A stretch of 64,000 nucleotides of DNA from KBS50 sp042434095. Lineage in GTDB: Bacteria; Actinomycetota; Actinomycetes; Mycobacteriales; Micromonosporaceae. Both the position numbers and the translations under genes were made by a program. This document shows, in pieces, positions 37,627 through 46,421 of the stretch; the first letter of the stretch is position 1; every line of letters starts with the position of its first letter. The notes below the pieces were generated by a model. The model was given only the letters and a program-made list of their open reading frames with translations, searched no databases and was not told the origin of the DNA. The DNA lies in the NCBI RefSeq assembly GCF_042434095.1, contig NZ_JBHLUE010000034.1:248001-312000 (forward strand). The letters run 5' to 3'.

Positions 37627-38631
37627 TCAGAAGATCGGGCGGACCAGGAGGTAGGCCAGGCAGGCGATGGCCGCGGCGGCCGGGAAGGTGGTGATCCAGG
37701 CGATCACGATGTTGCCGGCCACGTTCCAGCGCACCGCCGAGAGCCGCTTGGTGGCGCCGACGCCCATGATCGCCGAGGTGATCGTGTGCGTGGTCGAGAT
37801 CGGCGCCTTCAGCACCAGGGCGTTGAAGTAGAGCACCGCGCTGGCCACGCTCTCGGCCGCGAAGCCCTCCGGCGGCCCCAGGTCGATGATCTTCCGGCCC
37901 AGGGTCCGGATGATCCGCCAACCGCCGGAGTAGGTGCCCAGCGCCAGCATGGTGGCCGAGGTCCAGAACACCCACTGCGGGATGTGCGTCTTGTCCGACT
38001 GGTAGCCGCCGGTGTAGAGCGCCAGCACCACGATGCCCATGGTCTTGGCGGCGTCCTGCATGCCGTGGCCCACCGACATGGCGGCCGCGGAGACGGTCTG
38101 GGCGTGCCGGAAGCCGCGGTTGAGCTTGCCGGGCTGGCCCTTCCGGAACAGCCACAGGATCGCGAGCATCACGAGGAAGCCGAGCGCCAGGCCGACGACC
38201 GGCGAGAGCACCATCGGGATGATCACCTTGTCGAGGATGTTGCCCCACTTCACGTGGCCGCCGCTGGCCAGCAGCGTGGAGCCGACCAGGCCGCCGAAGA
38301 GCGCGTGCGAGGACGACGACGGCAGGCCGAAATACCACGTGATCAGGTTCCACGCGATCGCGCCGAGCACGCCGGCGAACACCACGCCGAGGCTGGCCCG
38401 CCCGGTCGGCAGGCTCACCAGCCCGTCGCCGACGGTCTTGGCCACCCCGGCGCCCAGGTGCGCACCCGCGAAGTTGCCGATCGCGGCCATGGCCAGCGCC
38501 ACCCGCGGGGTCAGCGCCCGGGTGGAGATGCTGGTCGCGATCGCGTTGGCGGCGTCGTGGAAGCCGTTCGTGTAGTCGAACGCCATCGCGGCGATGATCA
38601 CCGCGAGTACGGCGATGAGGTTGCCGTCCAC
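37627..38631 (-). CDS. Low-affinity inorganic phosphate transporter Pit
   Basis: A 334-residue membrane symporter of the PiT (PHO4) family that imports phosphate or metal-phosphate. Both repeats of the family signature are visible: G-F-H-D-A-A-N-A-I-A-T-S near the N terminus and G-H-G-M-Q-D-A-A-K-T-M-G in the middle, with P-S-S-S-S-H-A-L-F-G-G and S-T-T-H-T-I-T-S-A-I-M. The GTG start at 38631 lies 4 bp after the DUF47 stop, so the two form an operon driven from the PHO-box region near 39390. Confidence 0.95.
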   Translation of the reverse strand: MDGNLIAVLAVIIAAMAFDYTNGFHDAANAIATSISTRALTPRVALAMAAIGNFAGAHLGAGVAKTVGDGLVSLPTGRASLGVVFAGVLGAIAWNLITWYFGLPSSSSHALFGGLVGSTLLASGGHVKWGNILDKVIIPMVLSPVVGLALGFLVMLAILWLFRKGQPGKLNRGFRHAQTVSAAAMSVGHGMQDAAKTMGIVVLALYTGGYQSDKTHIPQWVFWTSATMLALGTYSGGWRIIRTLGRKIIDLGPPEGFAAESVASAVLYFNALVLKAPISTTHTITSAIMGVGATKRLSAVRWNVAGNIVIAWITTFPAAAAIACLAYLLVRPIF

Positions 38632-38635
38632 GCGC

Positions 38636-39262
38636 TCAGGACTCCTTGACCGCGATTGTCTCGACCGTGTTGGCCACGTGCTCGAATGCGTCGCAGGCCG
38701 CCTCCAGCTCGTCGGCGACCTCCTTCATCTTCAGCACGGTCAGCGCGTCGTACTCGCCGCTGAACAGCCGCACCAGCAGCATCCGGTACGCCTGGTCGCC
38801 CTCGTTCTCGAGCCGGTTGCACTCGATCCAGTACGGCTCGAGGTCCTTCATGGCCCGCAGCCGGGGCATGGCCTCGGCCGTCAGCTTCGCCTGCTGGTCC
38901 AGCACGTTGACCAGCTCGTGCAGCTCACGGGGCAACGCGGGCAGGCTGGTCAGCCCGTACAGGTAGACCAGGTTGCCGGCCGCCTCCAGGTGGTCCATCA
39001 CGTCGTCCAGCAGGGAGCCGAGCGAGTAGATGTCCTCCCGGTCGAACGGGGTGATGAAGGTCGAGTTGATCTTCTGGTAGAGCTGGTGGGTGATCTGGTC
39101 GCTGTCGTGCTCCACCTCGGTGAGCCGCTCGCTCACCGACTGCACCTCGGCGCCCGGCAGGCCCAGCTCCTGGAGCAGTTCGGTGCCGCGGACCAGGTTC
39201 CGCGCGGCACTGGTGAACAGCTCGTAGAAGGCGCCCTCGGTCGGGCGGAAGGAGAACTTCAC
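38636..39262 (-). CDS. DUF47/PhoU-like Pit accessory protein
   Basis: A 208-residue helical, cytoplasmic protein of the DUF47 (PhoU-like) family, usually encoded just upstream of pit and thought to modulate the transporter. It starts M-K-F-S-F-R-P-T-E-G-A-F-Y and has the typical E-x-x-x-D motifs (E-V-E-H-D-S-D, later E-N-E-G-D-Q-A). It is first in the pit operon. The 158-bp gap upstream holds PHO-box repeats. Confidence 0.93.
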   Translation of the reverse strand: MKFSFRPTEGAFYELFTSAARNLVRGTELLQELGLPGAEVQSVSERLTEVEHDSDQITHQLYQKINSTFITPFDREDIYSLGSLLDDVMDHLEAAGNLVYLYGLTSLPALPRELHELVNVLDQQAKLTAEAMPRLRAMKDLEPYWIECNRLENEGDQAYRMLLVRLFSGEYDALTVLKMKEVADELEAACDAFEHVANTVETIAVKES

Positions 39263-39369
39263 GGCAGGGACCTCGTCGTCTCGACAACAGGGGCAATGGG
39301 CGGCACGAGGGGGCCCGCCGGGGGAATGCTAGGGAACGGCGAAAGGCCGCTCCACGCGGCCTCCCCCTG

Positions 39370-39412
39370 GTTGACCTCGATTAATCCCCAGTTCACCTGA
39401 TGTTCACCTAGA
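39370..39412 (-). promoter_or_regulatory. PHO box of the pit operon
   Basis: GTTCACCTGAT (39391) and GTTCACCTAGA (39402) are two near-perfect 11-bp direct repeats. Weaker relatives lie at 39370 (GTTGACC) and 39381 (TTAATCC). They lie between the ppk2 stop and the DUF47 start, so the operon they control is DUF47-pit on the minus strand. I assign a PhoP box from repeat sequence and spacing; no -10 was fixed. Confidence 0.72.
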
Positions 39413-39420
39413 ACCGGACA

Positions 39421-40302
39421 TCAGGCATCAAGCAGCCGGCTCCGTTCGTGGGCCACGTCGAAGTTGCCCGGCGGATACCCCAACCCAAGATCGGCGAACG
39501 TCTCGGCGAGGATATTGGCGACCGCCCAGTCGCGGTACCACTTCCGGTCCGCCGGCACGACGTACCAGGGCGCGTCCGGGCCCGCGCACCGGCCGATGGC
39601 CTCCGCGTACGCCGCCTGGTAGTCGTCCCACCGGGCCCGGGCGTCAAGATCGGCCGGGTTGTACTTCCAGTGCTTGGTGGGGTTGTCCAGCCGCTTGAGC
39701 AGCCGCTCCCGCTGCTCCTCCGGCGAGATGTGCAGGAACACCTTGACCAGGGTGTAGCCCGAGTCGGTCAGCTCGCGCTCGAAGGCGTTGATCTCGTCGT
39801 ACCGGCCGCGCCACACCTGCGGGGACACCAGCGACTCCACCCGGGCGATCAGCACATCCTCGTAGTGGGACCGGTTGAAGATGCCCACGTAGCCCCGCGG
39901 CGGCAGCGAGCGGCGGATCCGCCACAGGAAGTCGTGCCGCAGCTCCTCCGGGGTCGGCGGCCCGAACGCCCGGATGTGCAGCCCCAGCGGGTTCATGGCG
40001 CCGGCCACCCGGCGGATCGTGCCGTCCTTGCCGCCGCAGTCCATGGCCTGCAACACCAGCAGCACCCGCCGGTCGGCGGGCGGATCCACCTGGGCGCCGG
40101 CGTACAGCATCTCCTGCTGGGTGGCCAGGTCGCCGCCCAGCTCGGTCACCCGCTCGCGGGCCCACGACTTGGCCTTGGCGCCCCGCCGCTTCTCGGGCAA
40201 CCCCGGCGTGCCACGGGGGTCGATCGCCGCGAGATCCACCGGGCCGTCGCCGGTGGCGGGGGCGCGCAACAGCGCACGGATCTGGTCGGCCGCCTGCTTC
40301 AT
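39421..40302 (-). CDS. Polyphosphate kinase 2 family protein
   Basis: A 293-residue enzyme that moves phosphate between polyphosphate and nucleotides. The P-loop A-M-D-C-G-G-K-D-G-T, the lid region N-R-S-H-Y-E-D-V-L-I-A-R-V and K-V-F-L-H-I-S-P-E-E-Q are diagnostic. The pattern suits the polyphosphate:nucleotide phosphotransferase branch; whether it prefers AMP or ADP is not decided. I prefer the ATG at 40302; a GTG at 40356 would add 18 residues but runs across the ECF41 promoter motif of the divergent gene. It follows the phosphate theme of the region but is separated from pit by the PHO box. Confidence 0.92.
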   Translation of the reverse strand: MKQAADQIRALLRAPATGDGPVDLAAIDPRGTPGLPEKRRGAKAKSWARERVTELGGDLATQQEMLYAGAQVDPPADRRVLLVLQAMDCGGKDGTIRRVAGAMNPLGLHIRAFGPPTPEELRHDFLWRIRRSLPPRGYVGIFNRSHYEDVLIARVESLVSPQVWRGRYDEINAFERELTDSGYTLVKVFLHISPEEQRERLLKRLDNPTKHWKYNPADLDARARWDDYQAAYAEAIGRCAGPDAPWYVVPADRKWYRDWAVANILAETFADLGLGYPPGNFDVAHERSRLLDA

Positions 40303-40350
40303 CCGAGGATCATCACCCGGGTACGCCGGATCGGCCACTCGGCGCGGCCC

Positions 40351-40377
40351 GGTCACATCCGGCTCGACCGGCCCGTC
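40351..40377 (+). promoter_or_regulatory. ECF41-type promoter
   Basis: GGTCACA (40351-40357), exactly 16 bases, then CGTC (40374-40377). This differs by one base from the known ECF41 promoter pattern TGTCACA-N16-CGTC. It faces the ECF41 sigma factor gene that starts at 40457, so it probably drives autoregulation with a leader of about 70 bases. Confidence 0.7.
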
Positions 40378-40456
40378 CCCGGTCGGGCAGAATTCTCACT
40401 CTGCGCCCCGGCCGCGCGGGCCCACCGCCGCGCCGGGCCTTCAGGGGGGAGCGAGG

Positions 40457-41437
40457 GTGCCGGAGCCGGACCTGGCCACGGAGTTCGAGGCCGAACGATC
40501 CCACCTGACCGGCGTGGCCTACCGGATGCTGGGCAGCCGGGCCGAGGCCGAGGACGCCGTACAGGAAACCTGGCTCCGGTACGCGAAGGCCCTCGGCAGC
40601 CCCGAGGCGCGGGCCGAGATCCGGGACCTGCGCGGCTGGCTGACCCGGACCATCGGCCGGATCTGTCTGGACGTGCTCCGCTCCGCCCGGGTGCGCCGGG
40701 AGGCGTACCCGGGTCAGTGGCTGCCCGAGCCGGTGGTCGACCGGCTGCCGGGCGTGCCCGAGCCGCCCGCCGGCGGTGGCTTCGCGCCCGACCCGGCCGA
40801 TCGGGCGGTGGCCACCGACCAGCTCGGGATCGCCCTGCTCGTGCTGCTGGACCGGCTGTCGCCCGAGCAGCGGGTGGCCTTCGTGCTGCACGACATCTTC
40901 GCGGTCCCGTTCGCCGACGTGGCGACCACCCTGGGTGGGACGCCGGAGGCGGCCCGCCAGCTCGCCTCCCGGGCCCGCCGGGCGGTGGCCGGCGCCCGCC
41001 CCGGGCCGGACGTCGACCTGGCCGAGCAGCGACGGGTGCTCACCGCCTTCCTCGCGGCCGCCGAGTCGGGCGACCTGGATCGGCTGCTCGAGGTGCTGGC
41101 GCCGGACGTGGTGTTCATCGGCGACGGCGGCGGGCACGTGCCGGCCGCGCGGCAGCCGATCCACGGCGCCCCGAAGGTGGCCCAGTTCGTCCTCGGCCTG
41201 TTCCGGCTGGCCGACCGGCAGGTGAAGCGGCTCCGGACCGAGCCGGTGCTGGTCAACGGCGCGCTCGGGGTGCAGTTCGAGGGGACGTTCCGGGACGGCC
41301 GGCCGTGGAAGTCGGTGCTTGCCTTCGACATCCGCGACGGGCGGATCACGGCGGGCTTCAACCAGATCAACCCGGACAAGCTGACCCGGGTGCCGCCGCT
41401 CGGCCCGGACGCCACCGACTGGACACCCCGGCCCTGA
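40457..41437 (+). CDS. ECF41-family sigma factor with fused SnoaL-like domain
   Basis: A 326-residue extracytoplasmic-function sigma factor of the SigJ/ECF41 type. Sigma region 2 about 10-80 (A-Y-R-M-L-G-S, D-A-V-Q-E-T-W-L); region 4 about 125-178 (L-S-P-E-Q-R-V-A-F); then a SnoaL-like C-terminal domain that replaces a separate anti-sigma factor. All three ECF41 marks are present: W-L-P-E-P at 88-92, D-G-G-G-H at 223-227 and N-P-D-K-L at 305-309. The GTG at 40457 follows GGGGGGAGCGAG. An ECF41 promoter motif lies upstream. The usual neighbour, a COE-type gene (carboxymuconolactone decarboxylase, oxidoreductase or epimerase), is missing on either side. Confidence 0.93.
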   Translation: MPEPDLATEFEAERSHLTGVAYRMLGSRAEAEDAVQETWLRYAKALGSPEARAEIRDLRGWLTRTIGRICLDVLRSARVRREAYPGQWLPEPVVDRLPGVPEPPAGGGFAPDPADRAVATDQLGIALLVLLDRLSPEQRVAFVLHDIFAVPFADVATTLGGTPEAARQLASRARRAVAGARPGPDVDLAEQRRVLTAFLAAAESGDLDRLLEVLAPDVVFIGDGGGHVPAARQPIHGAPKVAQFVLGLFRLADRQVKRLRTEPVLVNGALGVQFEGTFRDGRPWKSVLAFDIRDGRITAGFNQINPDKLTRVPPLGPDATDWTPRP

Positions 41438-41475
41438 CCACCGGGCCTTCACCCGACGGCCGCGGCGGCCGCCAA

Positions 41476-41979
41476 TCACACCACCAGGGCCAACCATTTC
41501 CGGTACGCCGACGCGAACGGCTCGGTGCCGTCGCCGAGCGCGCCCAGCAGCCAGTCGACCGCCGCCCGCGCCTGCCGCACCAGCTCCTCCGGGTAGCCGT
41601 ACCGGACCCGGTTCTCGGCGAACTCGTCCTCGTCGCGCAGCTCGACCACCCCCGAGGCACGCCGGCGCACCACATCCAGATCCAGGTCGTAGAGGTGGAC
41701 GGTGTCGCCCTCCCAGCGGGCCGGGCTGGTGATGTCGCAGTAGACCTCGCTGGTCCGCGGGGGCGGGTTGAACATGCCGGTCCACCACGCCCGGTGCGGG
41801 ACCAGCAGCACGAACGGAATCTGCTCCACCGACGGGCGGCCATGATAGACGGACGCGGTGCCGACGGTGACGCCGAGCCAGGTGCCCAGCTCGTCCTCGG
41901 CCAGCCGACGGGCCGGATAGTCCCGGTGCGCGCCGCCGTCGTACTTGCGGTAAACGACCCGGACCATTTCGCTCGGCAT
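41476..41979 (-). CDS. DUF402 domain protein (FomD/NDP-phosphatase-like)
   Basis: A 167-residue DUF402 protein. Some members are nucleoside diphosphate phosphatases and FomD hydrolyses a CMP-phosphonate intermediate. The family core is visible: F-V-L-L-V-P-H-R-A-W-W, E-V-Y-C-D-I-T-S-P, and the acidic metal-binding Y-D-L-D-L-D-V-V followed by D-E-D-E-F. The exact substrate is unknown. The ATG at 41979 is preferred over one 12 bases in. The gene is convergent with the ECF41 gene and divergent from the DUF2188 gene. Confidence 0.83.
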   Translation of the reverse strand: MPSEMVRVVYRKYDGGAHRDYPARRLAEDELGTWLGVTVGTASVYHGRPSVEQIPFVLLVPHRAWWTGMFNPPPRTSEVYCDITSPARWEGDTVHLYDLDLDVVRRRASGVVELRDEDEFAENRVRYGYPEELVRQARAAVDWLLGALGDGTEPFASAYRKWLALVV

Positions 41980-42120
41980 GCTCCGCACCTTAACCGATGC
42001 CGGTGACGCGCCGGCGACGGACGGTTGACCGCCGCCGGCCGCCCGGTTTTCCGGCGCCGACGCTCGGGTACGTCGATGCGCGGGGAAGCACGAGACACAT
42101 TCGACGTTTGGGAGGCACAG

Positions 42121-42354
42121 GTGGCACAGGATCGGGATCAGTACCACGTCGTTCCGGACAGCCAGAATGACCAGTGGAAGGTCGAGAAGGACTCGAAGAC
42201 CGTCGACTCCTACGACACCAAGCACGAGGCTCTCCAGGGCGGCCGGGAGACGGCGCACAAGCACGAGCCCAGCCAGGTGATCGTGCACAAGGGAGACGGG
42301 AAGATCGAGGAGGAGCGGACCTACCGCGACGACCCGTACCCGCCGGCCGGCTGA
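42121..42354 (+). CDS. DUF2188 small protein
   Basis: A 77-residue, highly charged protein of the DUF2188 family: Y-H-V-V-P, W-K-V-E-K-D, A-L-Q-G-G-R-E-T-A and Q-V-I-V-H-K-G-D-G-K-I are the typical beta-alpha pattern. Members are widespread but of unknown function. The GTG at 42121 has GGGAGG at good spacing. It is a single gene, divergent from the DUF402 gene and followed by a strong G+C hairpin. Confidence 0.85.
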   Translation: MAQDRDQYHVVPDSQNDQWKVEKDSKTVDSYDTKHEALQGGRETAHKHEPSQVIVHKGDGKIEEERTYRDDPYPPAG

Positions 42355-42400
42355 GACATCGGCGCCGGCACGCGTACCGGCCGCTTCGCCGAGTGACCTC

Positions 42401-42431
42401 GGGCCCGGCCCGCCACGTGCGGGCCGGGCCC
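42401..42431 (+). terminator. 13-bp perfect stem after DUF2188 gene
   Basis: GGGCCCGGCCCGC (42401-42413) pairs exactly with GCGGGCCGGGCCC (42419-42431) around a five-base loop, 47 bases after the DUF2188 stop. There is no T tract, as usual for high-G+C actinobacterial terminators. The remaining gap to 42590 holds short GGGG-rich direct repeats (CCGATTCGGGG, GGCGGTCCGGGGCG) and no gene. Confidence 0.6.
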
Positions 42432-42590
42432 TCGTCGGCCCGGGCGCCGCCGATTCGGGGGGGGTCGCCGATTCGGGGTGTCGCCGGCGGTCCGGGGCGG
42501 TGCCGGCGGTCCGGGGCGCCGTCGGCGCGGTCCGCGCGCCGCGCCCGGACGGTCACCGGGCCTGTCGGCCGGGGCGGGTACCGTCGCACG

Positions 42591-44732
42591 GTGACCGCCG
42601 CGACCGACACCAGCCCCTCGCCCACCCGCCGCAGCGGCGGCCGACCGAGCGGCGCCGAGCTGCTCGCGGCGGCCGTGGGCGCGGTGCCCGGCGGCGCGCC
42701 CCGGCCCGGTCAGCAGCAGATGGCCGACGCCATCGCGCGCAGCATCAGCACCCGGGAGCACCTGCTGGTCCAGGCCGGCACCGGCACCGGAAAGTCGCTC
42801 GCCTACCTCGCGCCGGCGCTGACCGTGGACGGCCCGGTGGTGGTCTCCACGGCCACCCTGGCGCTGCAGTCGCAGCTCGTCGACCACGACCTGCCGCGGC
42901 TCGCCGAGGCGGTCCGGCCGGTGCTCGGCCGCCGGCCGACGTTCGCGGTGCTCAAGGGCCGGCACCACTACCTCTGCCTGGCCCGCCTGGACGCCTCGAC
43001 CGAGGAGGAGCCGGCCGACGCGTTGTTCGACGAGCCCCGGGCCGGCCAGCCGAAGTGGCTGGGCGCGGCCGGCCGGCTGGGCAAGCAGATGGACCGGGTC
43101 CGGGAGTGGGCCGAGCAGACCGGTACGGGCGACCGGGACGAGCTGGACTCGGGGGTGGACGACCAGCTCTGGCGGACCGTCTCCATGCCGGCCCGGGAGT
43201 GCGTGGGCGCGGCCCGCTGCCCGTTCGGGGACGAGTGCTTCGCCGAGGCGTCCCGGGTACGCGCCCGCGAGGCCGACATCGTGGTCACCAACCACAGCCT
43301 GCTGGCCGTCGACATGCTCGCCGGCCGGCACATCGTGCCGCCGCACAAGCTGCTCATCGTGGACGAGGCGCACGAGCTGGCCGACCGGGTCTCCTCGGCG
43401 GCCCAGGCGGAGCTGGTGCCCGAGCTCATCGACCGGGCCGCCCGGCGGGCCCGCCCGCTGCTCAAGCCGGAGACCGCCGAGGCCATGGTGGCGGCCGGCG
43501 ACGCGCTGGCCGTGGCGCTGGCCGAGGCGCCCGCCGGGCGGATCACCGCCGGCCTGCCCGGCCCGCTGCACGAGGCCTGCACCCTGCTCGACTCGGCGAC
43601 CCGGCTCGCCCTCGACGGCATCGGCGACATCAAGGCCGACGATCCCGACCCGGTACGCAAGCAGCAGGCGAAGGCCGTGCTCGACGAGCTGTCGAAGACC
43701 GCGCAGCGGCTGCTGGCGGAGGACGAGCACGACGTGGCCTGGGTGGAGAAGCCCGAGGGCGCCGGCGGCGGCCGGCGGGCGCTGGTCGTGGCGCCGCTGT
43801 CGGTGGCCGGCACGCTGGCCACCCACCTGTACGACGAGCGCACCGTGGTGGCCACCTCGGCCACGCTCACCCTGGGCGGCCGGTTCGACACCGTGGCCCG
43901 GGCGCTCGGCCTGGAGGCGCCGGCGGCCACCCCGCCGTCCCCCGCGGCGGCCGCCGCGGCCGCGGCCGCCGACCGGCCGGGCCGACGCTCGCCGGCCGGA
44001 GCGGACGGCCCGGCGCGCCCCGCCGACGACGGCCCGGGCACGGACGGCGCCGCGTCCGGCGCCGGCTGGCAGTCGCTGGACGTCGGTTCGCCGTTCGAGT
44101 ACGCCCGGCAGGGCATCCTGTACGTGGCCGCGCACCTGCCCCGGCCCAGCGTCTCCGGGCTGCCCGCGGCGGCCGGAGAGGAGCTGGTGTCGCTGGTCAG
44201 CGCCCTCGGCGGGCGCACCCTCGGGCTGTTCTCCTCACGCCGCGCCGCGACGCAGGCCGCGGAGCTGCTGCGGGCCCGCACCGACCTGCCCATCCTGCTG
44301 CAGGGCGAGGAGTCGCTCCCGCTGCTGGTCCGCCGGTTCCGGGAGGATCGAGCCAGCTGCCTGTTCGGGGTGCTCTCGCTGTGGCAGGGCGTCGACGTAC
44401 CGGGAGACGCCTGCCAGCTCGTGGTGATCGACCGGCTTCCGTTCCCCCGTCCGGACGAGCCGCTGGCCGCGGCCCGCGCGGCGGCCGTGGACGCCACCGG
44501 CGGCTCGGGCTTCGCGTCCGTGAGCGTGCCGATCGCGGCCATCCGGCTGGCCCAGGGGGTGGGCCGGCTGATCCGCTCCACCACCGACCGTGGCGTGGTG
44601 GCCGTGCTGGACTCCCGGCTGGAGACGGCCCGCGGCTACGGCCCGTTCCTGCGCCGATCGCTGCCGCCGTTCTGGTACACCACGCGGCCCGAGGTGGCCC
44701 GCGGCGCCCTGGACCGGCTGCGGCAGACCTGA
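42591..44732 (+). CDS. DinG/XPD-like ATP-dependent DNA helicase
   Basis: A 713-residue superfamily 2 helicase. Walker A G-T-G-T-G-K-S at 63-69; DEAH box at 258-261; four Fe-S cluster cysteines in the XPD/DinG arrangement (Cys129 in H-H-Y-L-C, Cys204, Cys210 and Cys216 in the C-P-F-G-D-E-C-F region). Late motifs are L-F-S-S-R, L-W-Q-G-V-D-V-P-G-D and Q-G-V-G-R-L-I-R. It unwinds 5'-3' and probably acts in repair or R-loop removal. An Ala/Pro/Gly insertion of about 60 residues (about 445-485) is not typical. The GTG at 42591 is chosen by alignment with the family start. Confidence 0.9.
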   Translation: MTAATDTSPSPTRRSGGRPSGAELLAAAVGAVPGGAPRPGQQQMADAIARSISTREHLLVQAGTGTGKSLAYLAPALTVDGPVVVSTATLALQSQLVDHDLPRLAEAVRPVLGRRPTFAVLKGRHHYLCLARLDASTEEEPADALFDEPRAGQPKWLGAAGRLGKQMDRVREWAEQTGTGDRDELDSGVDDQLWRTVSMPARECVGAARCPFGDECFAEASRVRAREADIVVTNHSLLAVDMLAGRHIVPPHKLLIVDEAHELADRVSSAAQAELVPELIDRAARRARPLLKPETAEAMVAAGDALAVALAEAPAGRITAGLPGPLHEACTLLDSATRLALDGIGDIKADDPDPVRKQQAKAVLDELSKTAQRLLAEDEHDVAWVEKPEGAGGGRRALVVAPLSVAGTLATHLYDERTVVATSATLTLGGRFDTVARALGLEAPAATPPSPAAAAAAAAADRPGRRSPAGADGPARPADDGPGTDGAASGAGWQSLDVGSPFEYARQGILYVAAHLPRPSVSGLPAAAGEELVSLVSALGGRTLGLFSSRRAATQAAELLRARTDLPILLQGEESLPLLVRRFREDRASCLFGVLSLWQGVDVPGDACQLVVIDRLPFPRPDEPLAAARAAAVDATGGSGFASVSVPIAAIRLAQGVGRLIRSTTDRGVVAVLDSRLETARGYGPFLRRSLPPFWYTTRPEVARGALDRLRQT

Positions 44733-44749
44733 GACGCCCGGCCATCGCC

Positions 44750-44885
44750 CGCTCTGGCGCGGCCGAGGCGCCCGGCCGCGTCCGCGGGGCCGAGGCCCCC
44801 GGCCGCGGAGCCGCGCCCGCGGGGCTGAGGTGCCCGGCCGCGGCCGCGCCCGCGGGGCCGAGACGCCCGGCCGCCGGCCGGACGC
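44750..44885. repeat. GC-only degenerate repeats between convergent genes
   Basis: Several imperfect copies of a motif close to GCGGGGCCGAGGCGCCCGGC fill the gap between the DinG-like and AI-2E-family genes. The repeated GGCCGCGG palindromes can fold. No gene is visible in 44733-44940. Confidence 0.55.
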
Positions 44886-44940
44886 GACCCGGGTGGCGCC
44901 CGGTCGCGGGCCGACCTGGTCAGCGGGCCGGGCGGTGGAC

Positions 44941-46245
44941 TCAGGGGGTCTGCGCGGTCACCACCACGGCATCCGGCGGCAGCTCCGGCACCCGCCGGGC
45001 GGTGAGCCGGCGGACCGCCGTGTTGAGCACGGCGATCAGCGGTACGGCGACGATCGCGCCAACGATGCCGGCCAGCACGGCGAAGGCGGCGATCCCGACG
45101 ATCACGGCGAGCGGATGGATGGCCACCGCGCGGCCCATGATGATCGGCTGCAGCACGTGCCCCTCCAGCTGCTGCACCACGATCACCGCGCCGAGGACGA
45201 CCAGCGCGATCACCCAGCCCTGATCCACCAGCGCCACCAGCACGGCCACCGTGCCGGACAGCGCGGCGCCGACGATGGGGATGAACGCGCCCAGGAAGAC
45301 CAGGGCGATCAGCGGCACCGCGAACGGGATCTTGAGGATCAACAGCGCGATGCCGATGCCCAGCGCGTCGATGAAGGCCACCAGGACGGTGGCCCGCACG
45401 TACGCCACCAGGGTCGCCCAGGCCGCCGTGCCGGCGTCGTCGACCCGCCAGCGCGCGTTCACCGGCAGCAGCCGCACCAGGAACCGCCAGATCTTGCGGC
45501 CGTCTCGCAGGAAGAAGAACGTGGCGAAGAGCACCAGCAGCATCCCGGTGAGCACCTCGAACAGGGTGGCCGCCGTGGAGAGCGCGCCGCTGGTGAGCGA
45601 CTGAGTGTTCTCGTTCACCCACTGCTGGCCCTGGTCGATGTACTTGTTCAGCTGGTTGTCGGACAGGTGCAGCGGGCCGGTCTTGAGCCATTCCTGGATC
45701 GTCCGCACGCCGTCGGTCGCCTTGGCGCTGAGCTCCGGCACACCCGCGATGAACTCGTTCACCACCGCCGTGAGGGTGCCCACCACGGCCGCGATGCCGC
45801 AGATCAGCACGATGGCGGTGGCCAGCGAGCGCGGCAGGCGGGCCTGGAGCAGCCAGCCGACGGCCGGCGCGAGCAACGCGGAGAGCAGCAGCGCGATGGC
45901 CAGCGGGATCATCACCACCTGGATGGCCCCGATCACCCGGATCAGCGCCCAGCCCACGATGCCGACCACGATCAACCGCCAGGACCAGGCCGCCGCGAGC
46001 CGGAGCGCGTGCGGCACCTCCGCGTCGTCCTCGTTGGCGAGCGACGCGTACGGCGTGAGCTGCGGTTCCGACTCCGGCGTGGGAGGGCTGAGCGGGGCGA
46101 CCGGGACGCCGGGGACGCCCGGAACGTCTGAGTCAGCGGCGGCAGCGGAACCGGAGCCGCGCTCCCGGCTGGCCGACCGGACCGACTCCCGCCCCGACTC
46201 GTAGGCATGGCGCAGCCGCGCCCGTACCTGCTCGAAGCGACTCAA
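44941..46245 (-). CDS. AI-2E family transporter-like membrane protein
   Basis: A 434-residue membrane protein of the AI-2E exporter/YhhQ-PerM superfamily. A charged N terminus of about 90 residues precedes about eight helices. Conserved segments include L-L-L-S-A-L-L-A-P-A-V-G-W, F-L-R-D-G-R-K-I-W, G-A-F-I-P-I-V-G-A and the closing L-I-A-V-L-N-T-A-V-R. The substrate is unknown; autoinducer export is shown for few members. The TTG at 46245 has AGGAGG five bases upstream, whereas the alternative GTG at 46251 overlaps that SD, so I prefer TTG. Confidence 0.85.
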   Translation of the reverse strand: MSRFEQVRARLRHAYESGRESVRSASRERGSGSAAAADSDVPGVPGVPVAPLSPPTPESEPQLTPYASLANEDDAEVPHALRLAAAWSWRLIVVGIVGWALIRVIGAIQVVMIPLAIALLLSALLAPAVGWLLQARLPRSLATAIVLICGIAAVVGTLTAVVNEFIAGVPELSAKATDGVRTIQEWLKTGPLHLSDNQLNKYIDQGQQWVNENTQSLTSGALSTAATLFEVLTGMLLVLFATFFFLRDGRKIWRFLVRLLPVNARWRVDDAGTAAWATLVAYVRATVLVAFIDALGIGIALLILKIPFAVPLIALVFLGAFIPIVGAALSGTVAVLVALVDQGWVIALVVLGAVIVVQQLEGHVLQPIIMGRAVAIHPLAVIVGIAAFAVLAGIVGAIVAVPLIAVLNTAVRRLTARRVPELPPDAVVVTAQTP

Positions 46246-46421
46246 GCGCACCTCCTGGACGAGAATCGGCCCTCATACCGTAGCCGTACCGGGCCAACCG
46301 TGTTGGTCTCGCACCGGCACCCGGATTCCGGGCCGCCCGACGCCGGGACCAGCGGCGACTTGCCGCGGGACCGGGGTGGTCCCGGGCGGGGGCGCGGACC
46401 GGACGCGGTACCGTCTGCGTC

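Noticed and set aside
44750..44885. Candidate small RNA or gene in the GC-only repeats
   Set aside because: Degenerate repeats without start/SD, promoter or conserved structure; more likely terminator-like debris between convergent genes.
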